A DNA stretch of 64,000 nt from Monosporascus cannonballus (GCA_004154925.1 QJNS01000062.1:1-64000); one strand, 5' to 3'. Shown: positions 37,801 through 51,237, counted from the stretch's first letter. Program-made: numbers and translations. Notes: generated from the letters alone by a model not told the origin.

Positions 37801-40114
37801 AAGATATCTATTGTATTCTTATATCTACATTTATCGCTATTATCAATTAAATATTAAGATCTTAATTTTTTCTTTTTTTATTTATTAACAGGAAATAAAA
37901 TGAATTTTACTTGGCCAATTCCGCCATTAATCAAAATTCCGTATTAACGTATCCATAATAATCCTAAGATTATATCGTAATTCCCGAATAAAACGATATC
38001 GAAATTAATTATTTGGTATTATCCTTAGACAAAAATCTCGAAATAATCAATTTTGCATATAACTTTTTTATTATCGTAAGCGAATTTTTAACTTTCGGCA
38101 TTTATCGCTATATAGGGTTCCAACTTATATTTTCATAATAATTTAAACTTATTAACTATATTTGGTATAATATAATTTCCGTTTAAAGCTTTGCAATTTA
38201 TTATTGCGGTATACCAATACGTTCCGATTCGTATTTCCAAAATAATAAAGTCGTTAACGTTTCTTATCGTTACGTTTAAAACCTTTTTTAAAAATTTCCT
38301 TTAATTTCTTTAGGTTTCGTTATTTTGCGGCTTTTTTACAAATAACCTTTTTCTTTTAATTTTTATTCGAATCGGTCGAACCTTACTTATATTTTTTCGT
38401 TTAATGTATTAAGTTATTATATTTATTATTATTATCGGCGTATTGTTCTTTCGAACCGTATTAATTATTCCTAATTTTTTTATAATTCCTTTTCTTATCG
38501 AATAAATTATTTTTTTATATTTGCGATTATATCCCATTATGCGTTATTTTGGTTATCGTTCCAAAGATTTCTTATAAACTAACGTATTTTTTCTTTAATA
38601 ACTTTTTTTATAAAGATTTATAATAAATACCAATTAAAAATAAAAGTCCGTAATAACTTTTTAACAGTACTTTTCTACCGTACGCTGGATCAAATCTTTT
38701 TCCGTTTAATAATTGCACCATCCATAATAACAAAAGGGGTTTTCCTACGGGCATTATTTTCTTTCGGACTAACTTTCCGCTTCGGCCAGCTGCTAGATAT
38801 TTTCTAGGGCTATAATTCGAAACTATCGATACCATTATTCGTCGTTTTTATTATGCCCGATACGGTTTAAAAAATCGAATCCCTTATAATACATACAGAT
38901 AATTCGTACATAAATATATTATTTCCATTTTTCGTAATCGGGATATTCTCGTCGTCGACAGTATATAACATACATTTTGCCATATTAATCGGATATTCCG
39001 GGACAAATCTTTTCTATTTAACTTTAATATTTGCGTAATTATCTTTATAATACCTCTTGTTATATTCGCATTATCTATTAAACCAGCTTTTTAGCTTTTC
39101 GTATTTTTCGTCAGATTTTTTATCGTAATAATCCTTATTAAACCTTTTACTTAAAGCCTAATACGTACTTAGCTTAAATTATATTAATAATTTTACTATC
39201 GTTTCTTTAATTATTCCTGGATTATCCCTCCGGTATAAGGGTCTAATTATCTTATCGTAATTTCTTAAGTTTCTTGCATTTATAAGCCTTATGTCCTATT
39301 TTGTTATAATTAAAACATTTAATTTAGCTCTAATTTTATCTATGGGTAACGCCGAGTTCCATAGGTCCTAACGCCGTTCCATAAAAAATAAGGGGTACGT
39401 TTCGTTTTTTCCCCTAGTTAAACTTATATCCCGAACGTAAGGCATATTATCCTTTTTTTTCCTATCGTTTTTCAAACTGTCGATTATTAATTTTAATTAT
39501 TTTTGCGATATACCAATTTAAGGCAATTAATTATTCGATCCGAATAATTTTATCCTTTATATCGTCCTTTAATCCTTTATAAAATATATCGATAAGGGTA
39601 TCGGCTTCGTTATCTTTCTATCCTGCCTTAGCCGCAAAATTCTTAAAGGTTACGGCATACTTGGACGCAAATCCTTTTTATCGGAATTATAAAAGTTATT
39701 AAGCCGTTAATCGTTTTTTATCCGGATTGCCGAAATTATCGCGTATTTTGTTTTCGAAATTTGTATAAGTCGAAAAAATTTCGTTAATAAAATTCTCCTT
39801 ATTTATTTTTCCTATTTCTAAAAAGTTTCTCATAATAGGCTTAAACTAATTAACCGCATTTTTTATTAGGCATATTCCTATTGCTAGGACTATATCCGCT
39901 GGGTCGCTAAAATCTAAAAAACGAAGGTAAATTCGTACCTAAGTTAAAAAATCTAAAGATTACCTTTTCCATTATAAGGTTCTAGTTTTTTCGGCTTTAT
40001 ACGAACGAAAAAGGGTTAGGCAGGCGTAACCCTAAATTGTCGAACTTCTTTCTTTAACTCCCGAATTCGAGCCTAAAATTGTTAAATAAAGGTTTCCTAA
40101 GTGCTAATTGACAT
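34862..40114 (-). pseudogene. Gag-pol of gypsy family II chromovirus
   Basis: Starts with ATG at 40,112-40,114 (MSISTQETFIQQF, then IRELKKEVRQFRVTPA), a typical gypsy gag N-terminus with an internal stop. Near 39,270-39,310 is a zinc knuckle CFNYNKIGHKAYKC, which is C-x2-C-x4-H-x4-C with the second Cys changed to Tyr. RT active site at 37,061-37,110 keeps an intact FVICYLDDIFIFSE. The connection region (FANYYRKFIRNFS) lies near 36,790-36,850, then EFKWML and RNase H. The frame ends in a chromodomain-like YLIKWKKYLNSENTWEPAKN (34,870-34,950) and TAG at 34,862-34,864. Many RIP stops, so inactive. The short ATG frame at 38,608-38,835 lies inside it. Confidence 0.82.
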
Positions 40115-40174
40115 TTTAATAATATTAAATATTACTTAAAGTTTAACGATATTATTAAATAAAAATTTGTAACG

Positions 40175-40544
40175 TATAACGGTTAAGCAATTTAATTAAT
40201 TATTAAACCTAAATCGTACGGGTTTATATTAATAAAAGTATCGTAGAAATCTGAGCAATAAATATAATAACGTATTACATTTCGTAATACCAAAAATGCC
40301 TTAAGTAACGATATTATATTATAAGCTAAAGCTATTTAAATTATAGAAGCAATAAACGTATATATCTTCATAAGTTAATTAAATCTTTATTAAATCTTGA
40401 CGTTATTAAAGATCCAATGCCATTGGATTCGGTTAGTTCTGTATGGATTCATTTAAATCTTGATGCTAAGAGAGATCCAAATCACGTAACTCTTTTTTGT
40501 GGGTCCGACCTTTTTCGTGGCCGATCTTGGGTTGGGTCGTAACA
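40175..40544 (-). repeat. LTR G (5' LTR, gypsy family II)
   Basis: 370 bp, partner of LTR F. Its right half is the least mutated version in the window (gtgggtccgacc...ggttgggtcgtaaca). The interior just below it begins gtaacg when read toward the LTR, the expected site of primer binding for a minus-strand element. Confidence 0.85.
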
Positions 40545-40549
40545 TTCGG
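40545..40549. repeat. Right target-site duplication (ttcgg)
   Basis: A perfect copy of 33,827-33,831, directly after the CA end of LTR G. Confidence 0.85.
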
Positions 40550-43500
40550 ATTAAAAGGAATAATTAGGAATCCGAAATTATTTTAGTTACGGGCCGTAAA
40601 ATTATAAAAATTAAATTTATCGATTTTAATAATACCGTATTTATTATTAATAACGTAAATAAACTTGATTAGCTAAATACGACAAAAAACGAAAATTAAT
40701 TTATAAATAATTTTAATGTAATTATCCGAAAAACTTTTAATATTAAATTTATTAAGGATAATTTGGTTTAAAACGACCGTAATATCTCGTATACGAAAAA
40801 AAGTTATAATTTTATAATACAAATTATCGATAACTTAATTAATAATCCTGATTAAGACGGTTTATTATTATTATCGTCGTTATCGAATAAGCAAAATAAA
40901 GATTTATCGGACAAAAACGAACCGTTAATATAATTTTTTATTTTCTTATTATTTTATAATATATTTTTATATAAGCGATATAATATTTATATTTTAATTT
41001 TAATATTAATATAATTTTATTATTTACGTAATTCTAAATAATGAATTTCCGAATCGTTTTATATATTATCGTAATTATTTAATTATTATATTAATATAAT
41101 TTATCTACTTTTAATAATGGAATTATACATAAAAAGATAATATTTTATAATACGGTATACGGTATAATTATTAACGAAATTAATATAAATAATTGAGTTT
41201 GTAATCTATGTAATTTTAATTAATTATATTCCGTTTAAACGTTTTATTTTTCGTAAGGTTATATAAAAATATTATATTATTTATAATTAAATATAATATA
41301 TAATTTCGGGTTAATCCGTATACCCCGTTTATAATTAATTTATTAATTACTATTTTTAAGTACTTTTTAAGATTTGTTCCTTTTGTTTTGCCTTTTTTTC
41401 GCGCGTTATTATAATTTATATATTAATAATTCCTTTTACGTTTTTGGGTCAGAAAATCATATTTATTTTAGGCGTAATATTTACGTTTAAGTTTTTTTAG
41501 AAATTTTTATTCGGATTATATAATAATGCCAAATATTTGAAAATTACGTATAAATATTTTTTGCCGCATTTTTATACGTAATTTGCATATTTATTATTCG
41601 TATAATTTCGTAAATTATAATATCTATAAAATAATTATATAATATGTATTTTTTGGCCAGGTAACCCGGTTTATAAAATTATAAACGGTTTTTCGTATCG
41701 TTTATATAATATCTAATTTATGTAACCTTTTTATTAAATTACAAAAACCGTAATTAATCGAAAATTCGTAATTAATTTAACAATTTAATAATTTATAAGG
41801 CCGGCATAATCCGTTATAACGTAAATTTTGTTTTATCGGTTATTATTACGGAAAATATTCCGAATTATATTAATAATATTTAATATTTATATAAATACCG
41901 TATCTTTTCGTAATAAAAAATTTTATTCGTAATATAAATTTTTCGTAATATTATCGAATTTATAAATTTTTAATAATAGGAAAAAAAATTTATTTAATAT
42001 ATATTTATATTAATATTAAAATATAAAGTATTTATCTTTTTTTTAATTTTCCGTTATATTAATATAATTTTATAACATATACCTAATATTTGGAATTGGT
42101 TATATATAATATGTATTTTTTGTAAGGAATATTTTATATCTTAAGATAATCGAATATTATTTGGTTAATACGAAAATACCTTAATTAGAATTATGTTATC
42201 GGTTTCGCCTTATCGTAAAATATTTTAATACCGGTTCCGGTTATTTTTTGGTTAAGGATTTTATTATTTGTTTTTAAAATTATTTTTTAGGGGCAGATTA
42301 TTTTTATTTTAATATCTGTTCTGGTTATTTTTTAATTTAAAATGTTATTATTTATTTTTAAAGTTATTTCGTAAAAATAAATTATTTTTCGGAGATATTA
42401 TTAACGAATTTAATTCCTTTAACTGGGCGAATAAGATTTTTTGGGTTTATTTAAGGTATATTATCGGAAATTAAAGCAGAAATTACTTTTATTATATCGG
42501 CAAGGAATTTATTTATTTTTTATAATATCGTAAAATATATAAAAGTATATATTATAATATAGATTTTAAGTATTAAATAAAAGGAAAATTCATTAATCAT
42601 TATTATATCGTAAATAACGTTATTTTATATATTAAAATATAATAATCATTTAAAATTATAAGAAATTATAAGTAAATAAGTAATATTAAATACATATTAA
42701 ATAATTATAATAATTATATTAAAAATTTTATAATAAAATATAGATTTTATATAATTTATATATAGGTATTAAGTTTATTTATATGATGTTATTTCGTTAT
42801 AATAAAAATAATATTAATTTTTTAATTTATATTTAATAATGCATATAAATTTAATAATTTACATATTTAGAATTATATAATTCTGAAATTTATATACATT
42901 TTAATCCTAATTATATACATTATTTTAAGATATTTTTATAATTTATTAATTATTCGTAAGCTTTATTTATATATTACAAATCCTTATATGTTCCTTATTA
43001 ATATTAATAATATATTCTGTAATTATTTAATATACGAACTTTACTTTATTTATTATATTTTTTATTTCTTTATTTATACTTTTAATTTTAATTAAGCGGA
43101 ATTTAGATCGGTAAACTTTTAATATTATTAAATCTTTTAATTATAATTACTTATTTATATATGCTTAATATTATATAATTATTATAATATTATTATTATT
43201 ATTTAATAAAGCAAAATATGGTAATTATATTTAAAAAAATATATAACAATTTAATAAAAAATTAGAATATATATAAAAATCGTAATAGCGTTAAGTTAGT
43301 TTTCGATATGAATTATATTAATTACGACGCTATTTTCCGTACTTTATTTTTTATTATATATATTATTTTTTTTAAATTAAATTATTATAAAATAAATTTT
43401 ATTATTATATACCAAAAAACGTAAATTATTTATTACTATATATATATATTAATGTATATCTTATTTACGATAATTTTGGAATAATATTTAAATAAATATT

Positions 43501-46500
43501 TCGGGATTTCGATTATATATATATAATTTATAAAAAATTAATAAAAAATGTATTTATATATTTTAACGATTTTTAAATTTGATTTTTATTAAACCTTAAA
43601 AAATCTATTAAATAATATGCAATATTATTCGTTTTTTTCCTTATATCAGAATATAATAATAAAATTATCGATACGGATAATACGGATTATTATATAATAA
43701 GTTTTTAAAACTGCAAAATAAATATTCTTTATATTATAAATTTAACCGGCGTATATTTTTTAAAAAATCGTATAATTCGGGCTATTAACCGTTTTCGGGA
43801 ATTTATGATTTATAACGATTTGCATAACATGAATAATATTAGGGATATAGTAATTTTATGGCCTTAATATAAAAAAATATAAAACCGTAATATATTTTAT
43901 AATATATATTATATGGACGTTATTTTTATAATATTAAACGAGAAGAAAATCCATAATTAAATATAATTAATTATTAAGTAAATAACTTTATATAAAAATT
44001 GGATTTTTAATAATTGTAATATATTTAGTATTAATATTAAGGATTTCGGCGGTTACTCGGAATATCCGATTATTATTATACCTATATAAGATTTTGATAT
44101 AAAGAAATTCTTAAAATTAGCCGGGAAAAAAGCAAAGAAATTCTTAGAATTAACCGGGGACTTAATTACGTTAATAAAAGAAAAATGTAGCGAAAGAAAA
44201 AAAGTTAAATCCGGCCGTTAACCTTTATTAAGGGAATTAAAAAACCTTAATTCGAAAAAAAAATAATTATTAAAATTTTTAATAAAAAAATAATAAGGTA
44301 TATGGACGGCTTTACAAAATATTAATTAAGATTATATGCCAATAAATATTAATTTTAATTATAAAAATATTAAGTTATACAGCGTAATTAATAAGGATTT
44401 ATTATAAATTTAGGATTTTAAACGTTTTAAATTAATATTTAAAAAAACGGATATTAAAATAATTATATTAATAATAAAAAATAATTTTTTTAATATTGGC
44501 AAAACATTATTTATATTATTTATTTATCTGTATAATCGATTTTTTATCTTAATTATTTAACCTGAATTAAAATATTTTAAGAGTTAAAAAAATAAAAATA
44601 TTTTAGGAATTAATATAATGAATTCGAAAATAAAAACCGGAAAATAAAATTTAAAATATTTTAATTTTATGTCGTAAATTAAAGGCTATAAATTAAAGAG
44701 ATAATTTATTAATAATTACGATAAATTATAATTAAAATTACGTAATATAAAATTTTGTTAATTTTGTTAATTAAAAAAATTTATCATATATTTATTATAG
44801 TATATAATTAATCCGGATTAGGACGAATTAATATTTTGTATCAAGTTTAACGAATTAAAAATTAATAAAAATAACGAATTTAATAAGTGAATAATATATT
44901 AATAATTTTAAGTAATATTATATAAATATTTATAATTATTATATTTTATAATTATAATATTACGTTAAAATTATATACGTTTTTTATTATTAACTTTAAT
45001 TAAAACCGGCAAAATTTCGTTTTTTATTTTTTAATTTAATATCGTAATTATTTTTTAATTTCTTATTGATATTATTATTTAATAAGTATCGTTTATTCCT
45101 AATATATAATATTTTAATTTTAATAAGAATTATTATTTCGATTTCCTTTTTCGATATATTATTTATAATGTTAAGGTGTAAATTATTACGTTTTGTCGAC
45201 GCCGGCAATTTTAATAACGATATAAAAATAAACGAATTATATAAATATAAATACGGTAACGAAAATAGGATTAAAAAATTAAAAATATTTAAGAATAATA
45301 AGTTTTATGTCGACGTTATAAATAAAAAAACGAAATAAGTTTTTAATTAAGATTATTTAATACGTCGTAAATTACGCATATAGGTATAGGTATCGTTATA
45401 ACCGAAATTACGATTCCAAATTGCAAAAATATATAAACTATATGCCGGTTTAATATTTAAATTATTGAAATTATCGTTAAACCGTTAATTACTAATTTAA
45501 ATTAAACGATTATATACGGTATATTTTAATTAGGACGGAATATAATTTAAAGCGGTTTTGCAATTTTTTCCAATATTTGTTAAATTTATAACGTAATAAT
45601 AATTTATAATTTATATAGATCGGTTTACGATATAAAATTATAACGCCGTTATTTCCGATTAAGCGAATTCCGTTATTTGCGAAAAATTAATTATGTTTTT
45701 TATAAAATTAAAAATACAACTTTTTCGTATATTATATATAACGCAAAAAATAAGTAATTTTTTAAAATATTTTAATATTATTATTTATCGAAATCGGGAA
45801 CCGCCTTAATTAATTCGATTATATTTTGAATTAAATATAAACTTTTAATTTTATTTAATTTATTCTGGAATTTATTAAAAAAAATTATTTAAATTTAATA
45901 AAAATAAATATTTATTTTATTTTTTTATTATTTATATTAAGACTTTATTATTTTCCAAATAATTATTTTTATTAAATTAGCTTTTAATTATTTTATATAA
46001 ATATTTTCGTATTTAAAAATTTGGATATATAAAGGAAATTAAACGTATATATATTATAATAAGGTTCAGCCGGAATTAAATTATTATGGTCCTTTTTTAG
46101 CATAATAATTTCGTTTTTTTTTAAAATTTGCTAAAATTATTTTACGTATATATTTGCCGTTAAATAACGCATATTATTAAGACTTTATTTTTGTCCGGTA
46201 CCGTAAGTTAAAATTATTTTATTTCGGAAATTTAAGGATAATATTTTAATTGGCCGAAAATTAAAATTAAAATTTAATAATTATTTTGTCTTAATTAAGA
46301 TTATTTGCGATAAATTCCGTATCGTTCTTTTTATTATTTAAATCCGTTATGTCGTTTTTTATTATAACCTTTATATTTTTATAAAAAATATAATTTTTAA
46401 CTTACTGGGCTTAAATTTTGTTTGTTATTTTATTTTTTTATAGAAATAAACGGTTTAGATTTATATTTATTAAATATTTAATAAGATATAAATAATATAA

Positions 46501-48156
46501 TTTATTTATAATTACGAACCGTTTAACCAAATTATTATTATATATTTTTAATTAAATATTTTTAGGATATATTTTATTATATTATTCGATTAATATTTGA
46601 AATATTTATACTTAATCCAAAAATAATAATAAATATAATAATACGAATAAAATTATTTAATTATTTTAAATTATTATACATATAAATTTGGTTTCCTTAA
46701 AATATTTCGAAATTATATAATTTAATAATTTTTTTATAATTTTTAATAAATATTTTCGATTTATTATAATCCTAATTAAATAAGTACGGATATTTATAAT
46801 TTTTGCCTTATTATTAATATAAATAATAATTTTAATAATAAAACGTAAATTATTAAATTAAATTATGGAAATATTATTTAATAATCCGAATATATTAATT
46901 ATTAAAAAATTTAAATATTTTTAATTTAAATGTTAATTTTTAAATATAAAGAAAATAATAATATCGATTTCGGAACGATTAATATTAAAATGCCGGACTT
47001 TTACTTTATAACCATATTTAATTAGGCCGCCGATTTAATAAAAACCGCTATATTTCGCAATACTTTTTATAATATTATTAATAATTATTATATATATAAA
47101 TTAATATATATAAATAAGAAAAATAAAACATATATTATGGATATTAATATATTTAGGCCGGGAAATTTTTTATTCCGGTAATAAATATATTTTATCGATA
47201 ATAATTAAATTAAATTATTATTTGAAAATAAAATTTAATATAGTAATTTGGAATTAATTATTCGATATTTATTTAAGATTAAAAATAATATAATTATATT
47301 ATTTAGTAATTATACGGTTAAATATTTTTAGATTAAGCTTTTTCGTATTTGCAAATATTAAAATAAGAATAAAATATAAAATTATTAATATAAAAATTTA
47401 TTATTTTTCCGTTAATTTAATTAATAATATAATTTAAATAATGATTAAATTAATTATTAAAAAAGGTTTAAATAATTAAGCATTTTTCGAAACTTATTTT
47501 AATAGTAAAAAAAAATTAAATTTTCCGAAAATCAAATTATATATTATATTAATTTATTTTTTCCGTAAAATACGGCCTTATCCGTTAAATATAATATTTA
47601 ATATAAGGTAAATAAATTAACGGCGTAAAATTTCCGTAAGGTTATTAATTATATATATAATATTAATATATAGGTTAATTATGTTTATATCGGTAAAAAA
47701 CAGGTAAAGATATCGGATAAAAATAAACGTTTTGTTTTAAAAAATTAAATATTCGAAAATTTAAGATATTTATTTTAAATTTTCGAATATATTATTTATA
47801 TTTGGTTAATTAGGAAAAAAATATATTTCGGGGCTTATTACGGGCGATTTTAAATTTTATATATTATTATTTTGGCTTATAAAATTATATTATTATTATA
47901 TTGGCCTAAAAAAATAAAAAATTATAACATATATTAATTAAAATTTTGGATTATTTTTTTATTATAATAATTTTTATTTCGTATTAATTAAGATTATTAT
48001 TATATTAAAAAATAAAGATTTTAATTTTGCGTTAAATTATATAAGTTAAAATATTAAGAATTTTATAATTAATATATATTGCCAAAATTAATATTAATAA
48101 TTTTTGCGAATTTATATAAAAACGTACCAAACGGAACGAAAAAATTATAATTTGTT
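40550..48156. other. Heavily RIP-mutated repeat, right part; class unknown
   Basis: A 7.6-kb AT-rich stretch, the continuation of 30,918-33,826 across the gypsy insertion. C survives mainly in CpG. Plus-strand reading near 44,046-44,215 stays open and is protein-like, with an 11-codon tandem repeat (44,101-44,159). Overlapping frames at 44,996-45,338 are Ile/Lys/Asn-rich and look accidental. No diagnostic domain could be read on either strand, so I cannot say whether it was a LINE, DNA transposon or larger mobile unit. Confidence 0.5.
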
Positions 48157-48322
48157 ATCAGGCCTTATTTTGGAGGTTTTGTTATTTTTGTAAGTATTAT
48201 TCTTAAAGAAGTTTAGCTGATATATTGGACCCTTAACAGATACTTCTTGATCAAAAGTTATAGCTGTGGCTACGGCTGCTACGCCGCAGGCGCAGCCACA
48301 ACCTCCAAAATGGGGTCCTGAT
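48157..48322. repeat. 166-bp inverted-repeat element at the isochore boundary (MITE-like)
   Basis: Arms 48,157-48,181 and 48,297-48,322 are inverted copies (ATCAGG...TTTTGGAGGTT / AACCTCCAAAA...CCTGAT) with a few mismatches and one indel. Inside, gtggctacggctgc and gcaggcgcagccac (48,266-48,299) form a second, GC-rich hairpin. No coding capacity. It sits exactly where AT-rich DNA gives way to balanced DNA. The outer arm is partly RIP-mutated (left) and partly not (right). No clear target duplication. Confidence 0.55.
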
Positions 48323-49686
48323 CACGATGAGGCAAGAACATATATGAGCCGATCAGTATGGGACCTTTCCGTATATGGGGAGCGCTCCGCACCCCAGCTA
48401 GCTGACAGTTAGTGCTCGAGCTGACAACGTTCCACTTTTAGTGGTGTGATGGGCTACGCCCTTGTTCTCGTGCCGTAACACTAAGCTAGCTGAAGTAACC
48501 TATAAGGTGATGTGATACGTTATCTTTTAAATTAATTCTTTTTTATATTTTTTAAACCTACTTATCTCTTTTACCTTTTACTTATTCACTGACTATTACT
48601 TCAATGTATATTACAAACTATACGTATAGAAAGGCTGCACGAGGACTATGGCCGTTCTAGCGTAAACGCGAATGTGTTATAAGGCAATTCATGGATAGCA
48701 AAGACAAGCCAATACTTCAATAGCATGGTGACTGGATGGGATCAATAAGACGACCCCAAGCTAAGGCGTCTCCTGCTGTCTTACTGATTGGGGCCCAGCG
48801 ACACCACCGCCAGCCCCCAAGGGAGCCCTCCACCCCCCTTTTCCCTTCGCCCCCTCTTTTTCGGGTATTTTCCCAGTTGCGAGCGTCTAGCGCTGCATGG
48901 GTAAGTTCCTACCGACCGGGCGGCATCGAACGAACTGTGGGTTTACGTATGCCAGATGCATGTGTGCGAGAAGATGCAGAGCAGTTATTGGACCGTTTCG
49001 ACACTCACCTGCTATCTTACATTAGGAAAATATATTCCAAAAAAGGCGGGAATTGAATTATATCATTCGACACTTTCACCTGGGTAGCTAAGGTAATGAT
49101 AAGCATGGATAGTAAATACCTGCAGTTGCCGGTTATTGCTGCGCTTTTCTCGGGCCTCAAAAGATAAACACATGACTTGCAAGGACACACACGCAAGGCG
49201 AAAATTAAAAGTAATAGTTGATTGGATCACGAAGAGCTCGAGGAGAATATAGGTGAAAGATAACTACTACTGCACACCGGTGGTTTGCCTGTCTGCCCGG
49301 CCCCCTCGCGTAGGCCGCAACCCCCTTGTCGATTGGTAATCGATGCCGTTTCCGGGAACGAAGCGGCAGCCTCGCCTTTCAGCGCAGCCGCGCAGGCCCT
49401 ACCCCCTTGCATCTGGTTGGAAGGGAAAAAGAAGGAAATTCTCATGTCGTGGATTGCTTGCCATCATTACGCCACCACACAAATAAGGCAGTTAGCTGCC
49501 TCTATTCGCTCCCGCCCGCCTCGTCGTTCGACCCTTTTCGAGTAGACAATTGCATTATTCTTATCATTTCTTCTCAAAACGCAAATCACAAAGAACCTCG
49601 CCTGCGCTGCCGGCAATATGCTCGCCCCCGTCATGAACAACGTTGCTCTTCGTCTTCTTGGGAATGGCAGAAGAGAAACTGCGCGT
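48323..49686. other. Intergenic, no gene recognised
   Basis: Composition is normal for fungal euchromatin. A 106-codon plus-strand frame (48,736-49,056) is Pro/Ser/Arg-rich at first and matches no family I know. It is probably not a gene. The right end should contain the 3' UTR of the SLM1-type gene. Short frames at 49,227-49,545 are low-complexity. Confidence 0.5.
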
Positions 49687-51237
49687 CTAGGATACAGCCT
49701 TCTTCTCGTCCCTGAAGGTAGGCTGCGGGCTGAGGGTTGTAGGGCTGCTAACCATGTCTTTACCGATGATGCCGGCTTCCTGCTCCTTGTCGAACGGATT
49801 AGCCACGCTTGAGGAGCCGGAGCCGGAGCCGGCAGCCGGCGTGGGAGGCTGACTCTCGGAGGCCGGTCCGGTAGCCCCGGCTGCGCCGCGGATAGTCTCG
49901 AACCATTTCTGGGCCTCTGCGGGCGAGTGGGCCTTGAATTGGAGTTCCGACGTTCCCGACAGCTTGCTGCTAAAGCTTCCGCTCTTGTCTTTCCCCTTGA
50001 TGTTGAACTTCTCTCCGGACGGGGTGCCAATGACGGCATCTGGCAGGTAAATGGATAGCTCCGGCTTGGGGTCTTGGCGCACATAGTCGTCATCTTTGAA
50101 TTCGTGCAAGAATTTCGAGGGGGTGACAACGTAGTAGCTAGACTGCGTACCCCACGACAGCTTGTTCCGGGACTTGCGCTCCAGGCTGCCTTCGATTAGC
50201 GGCTTCGTAGATGGGTGGAACTGGTTCGGGAAATTGACAGAGTCGACACTTCGTGGTGGCTCGTTCGGGTTGACGAGCCGGTGGCCTTCCCGATTCAGAA
50301 AACCCTTCCATTCGAAGTCATGGGGAACTTGCTGCGCGGTGCCGAGCATATCGGCGTACAGCACTCTGGTCTTCTCCGCCTGCCCACCGGCCACCTGATT
50401 GAAGGCCTCCAATCCCTGTTGGATCACTTGGATGACGTGCGCTTCAAACTGCTGAAAGCCGTCTTGGATGTGGATTAGGTCATTCCGGTGGTTATTCTCC
50501 TCAATAACTTGTTTGTTCAGTCGGTGGAGAACACCGCGCTGTACGACGTAGGGATCGTTGTGAGCGTCCAACTTTCCACCGGTGGAATCGAAAACGGCAG
50601 CCTGTTGTCCAAGGAGTTCGAGGTGCTTCTGAGTGCTATTCCGAGCCTTCTCGACCTCCTTTGCGCTCTTCTCCACGCCTGATGTCACTTCCTTGTGTTT
50701 TGCCTTGATTTCCTTGTGCAAGCGTTCGAAGATGGGGAGGACTGTTCCTTTGAGAGTCCTTTCCGTTTCTAAGTTCGAGTTGACCATTTGCTTTTCCTCT
50801 GGTTAGCCGCAAGGGTCAATGAAATGTGAAAGGAAAGGAGGGGGGGGGGTGCTTCATACTTGTGTGTTGCTTCGCATGTTCTCGAAGAGCCCGGCGATAC
50901 CACCAAGAGATTGGTCGAAGTGCGAACCCTCTCTGAGTGGTTGAGAGATCGTCTTAAGAATCCTCTCATACTCCTTGGAGTGTGCTCTGTGGACTTTCTC
51001 TGTCGCGCTCACGTAGTCTTCCAGGTATCCCACCGCGTGTTTCCAAGCTTGCAGTCTCTCGGCAAGCAAGCCGGCAGTCTGTAAATGCAAATACTCCGGT
51101 CAATCGCCGTCGTTATTGGCCAGGACCGGACTGCGACTTACGCTAGTAGGGTCTACTTCCGGTATGGCTTCGTCGCTCATGACGCTGTTCATAGTCGTGC
51201 CGTGCCGAAGTGGCAACTTTTGTGTGTCCCCACTCAT
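49687..51237 (-). CDS. slm1: SLM1-type BAR/PH-domain protein
   Basis: Three exons: 51237-51142, 51078-50860 and 50796-49687, giving 474 aa. Slm1/Slm2 proteins are PI(4,5)P2-binding effectors of TORC2 at plasma-membrane eisosomes, linked to actin and calcineurin signalling. Residues about 33-265 match the conserved F-BAR-like half (TAGLLAERLQAWKHAVGYLE, then GIAGLFENMRSNTQ). Residues about 305-413 are the PH domain (PLIEGSLERKSR, YYVVTPSKFLHEFKDDD). The tail is Ser/Pro/Gly-rich. Introns are 63 nt each, start GTAAGT and GTATGA and keep frame. Intron 2 has a 10-base poly-C run on the coding strand and a doubled acceptor (CAGAG) of which only the second keeps frame. A start at M16 or M20 is possible. 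Symbol by homology from memory. Confidence 0.9.

Larger units (their letters stand above)
33832..40544 (-). mobile_element. Complete Ty3/gypsy chromovirus, family II, RIP-inactivated
   Basis: 6,713 bp with two 370-bp LTRs (33,832-34,201 and 40,175-40,544) beginning TGTGACGGC/TATAACGGT and ending GTCGTAAYA, flanked by ttcgg target duplications. Gag-pol runs leftward from 40,114 to 34,862 with a zinc knuckle, RT, RNase H and a terminal chromodomain. A second frame runs rightward from 34,270 to 34,872. No part of gag-pol is intact. It inserted into older repeat DNA now split between 30,918-33,826 and 40,550-48,156. Confidence 0.88.

Noticed and set aside
38608..38835. 75-codon minus-strand frame as an independent small gene
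   Set aside because: Sits between the zinc knuckle and RT of the gypsy gag-pol on the same strand, so it is a fragment of that pseudogene.
45066..45338. 90-codon frame overlapping an opposite-strand 70-codon frame
   Set aside because: Both arise from AT-rich triplets and neither has a motif or a neighbouring exon.
1..48156. Mitochondrial genome or mitochondrial insert
   Set aside because: AT content fits, but retrotransposon domains, LTRs with target duplications and CpG-retaining RIP-type changes show nuclear repeat DNA. No mitochondrial gene was recognised.
48736..49056. 106-codon Pro/Arg-rich frame as a gene
   Set aside because: No domain, no splice context and no homologue I know. Composition looks accidental.
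49467..50129. 220-codon minus-strand frame
   Set aside because: It is an alternative frame of the SLM1-type gene's last exon, rich in Arg/Pro/Ser, a typical shadow.
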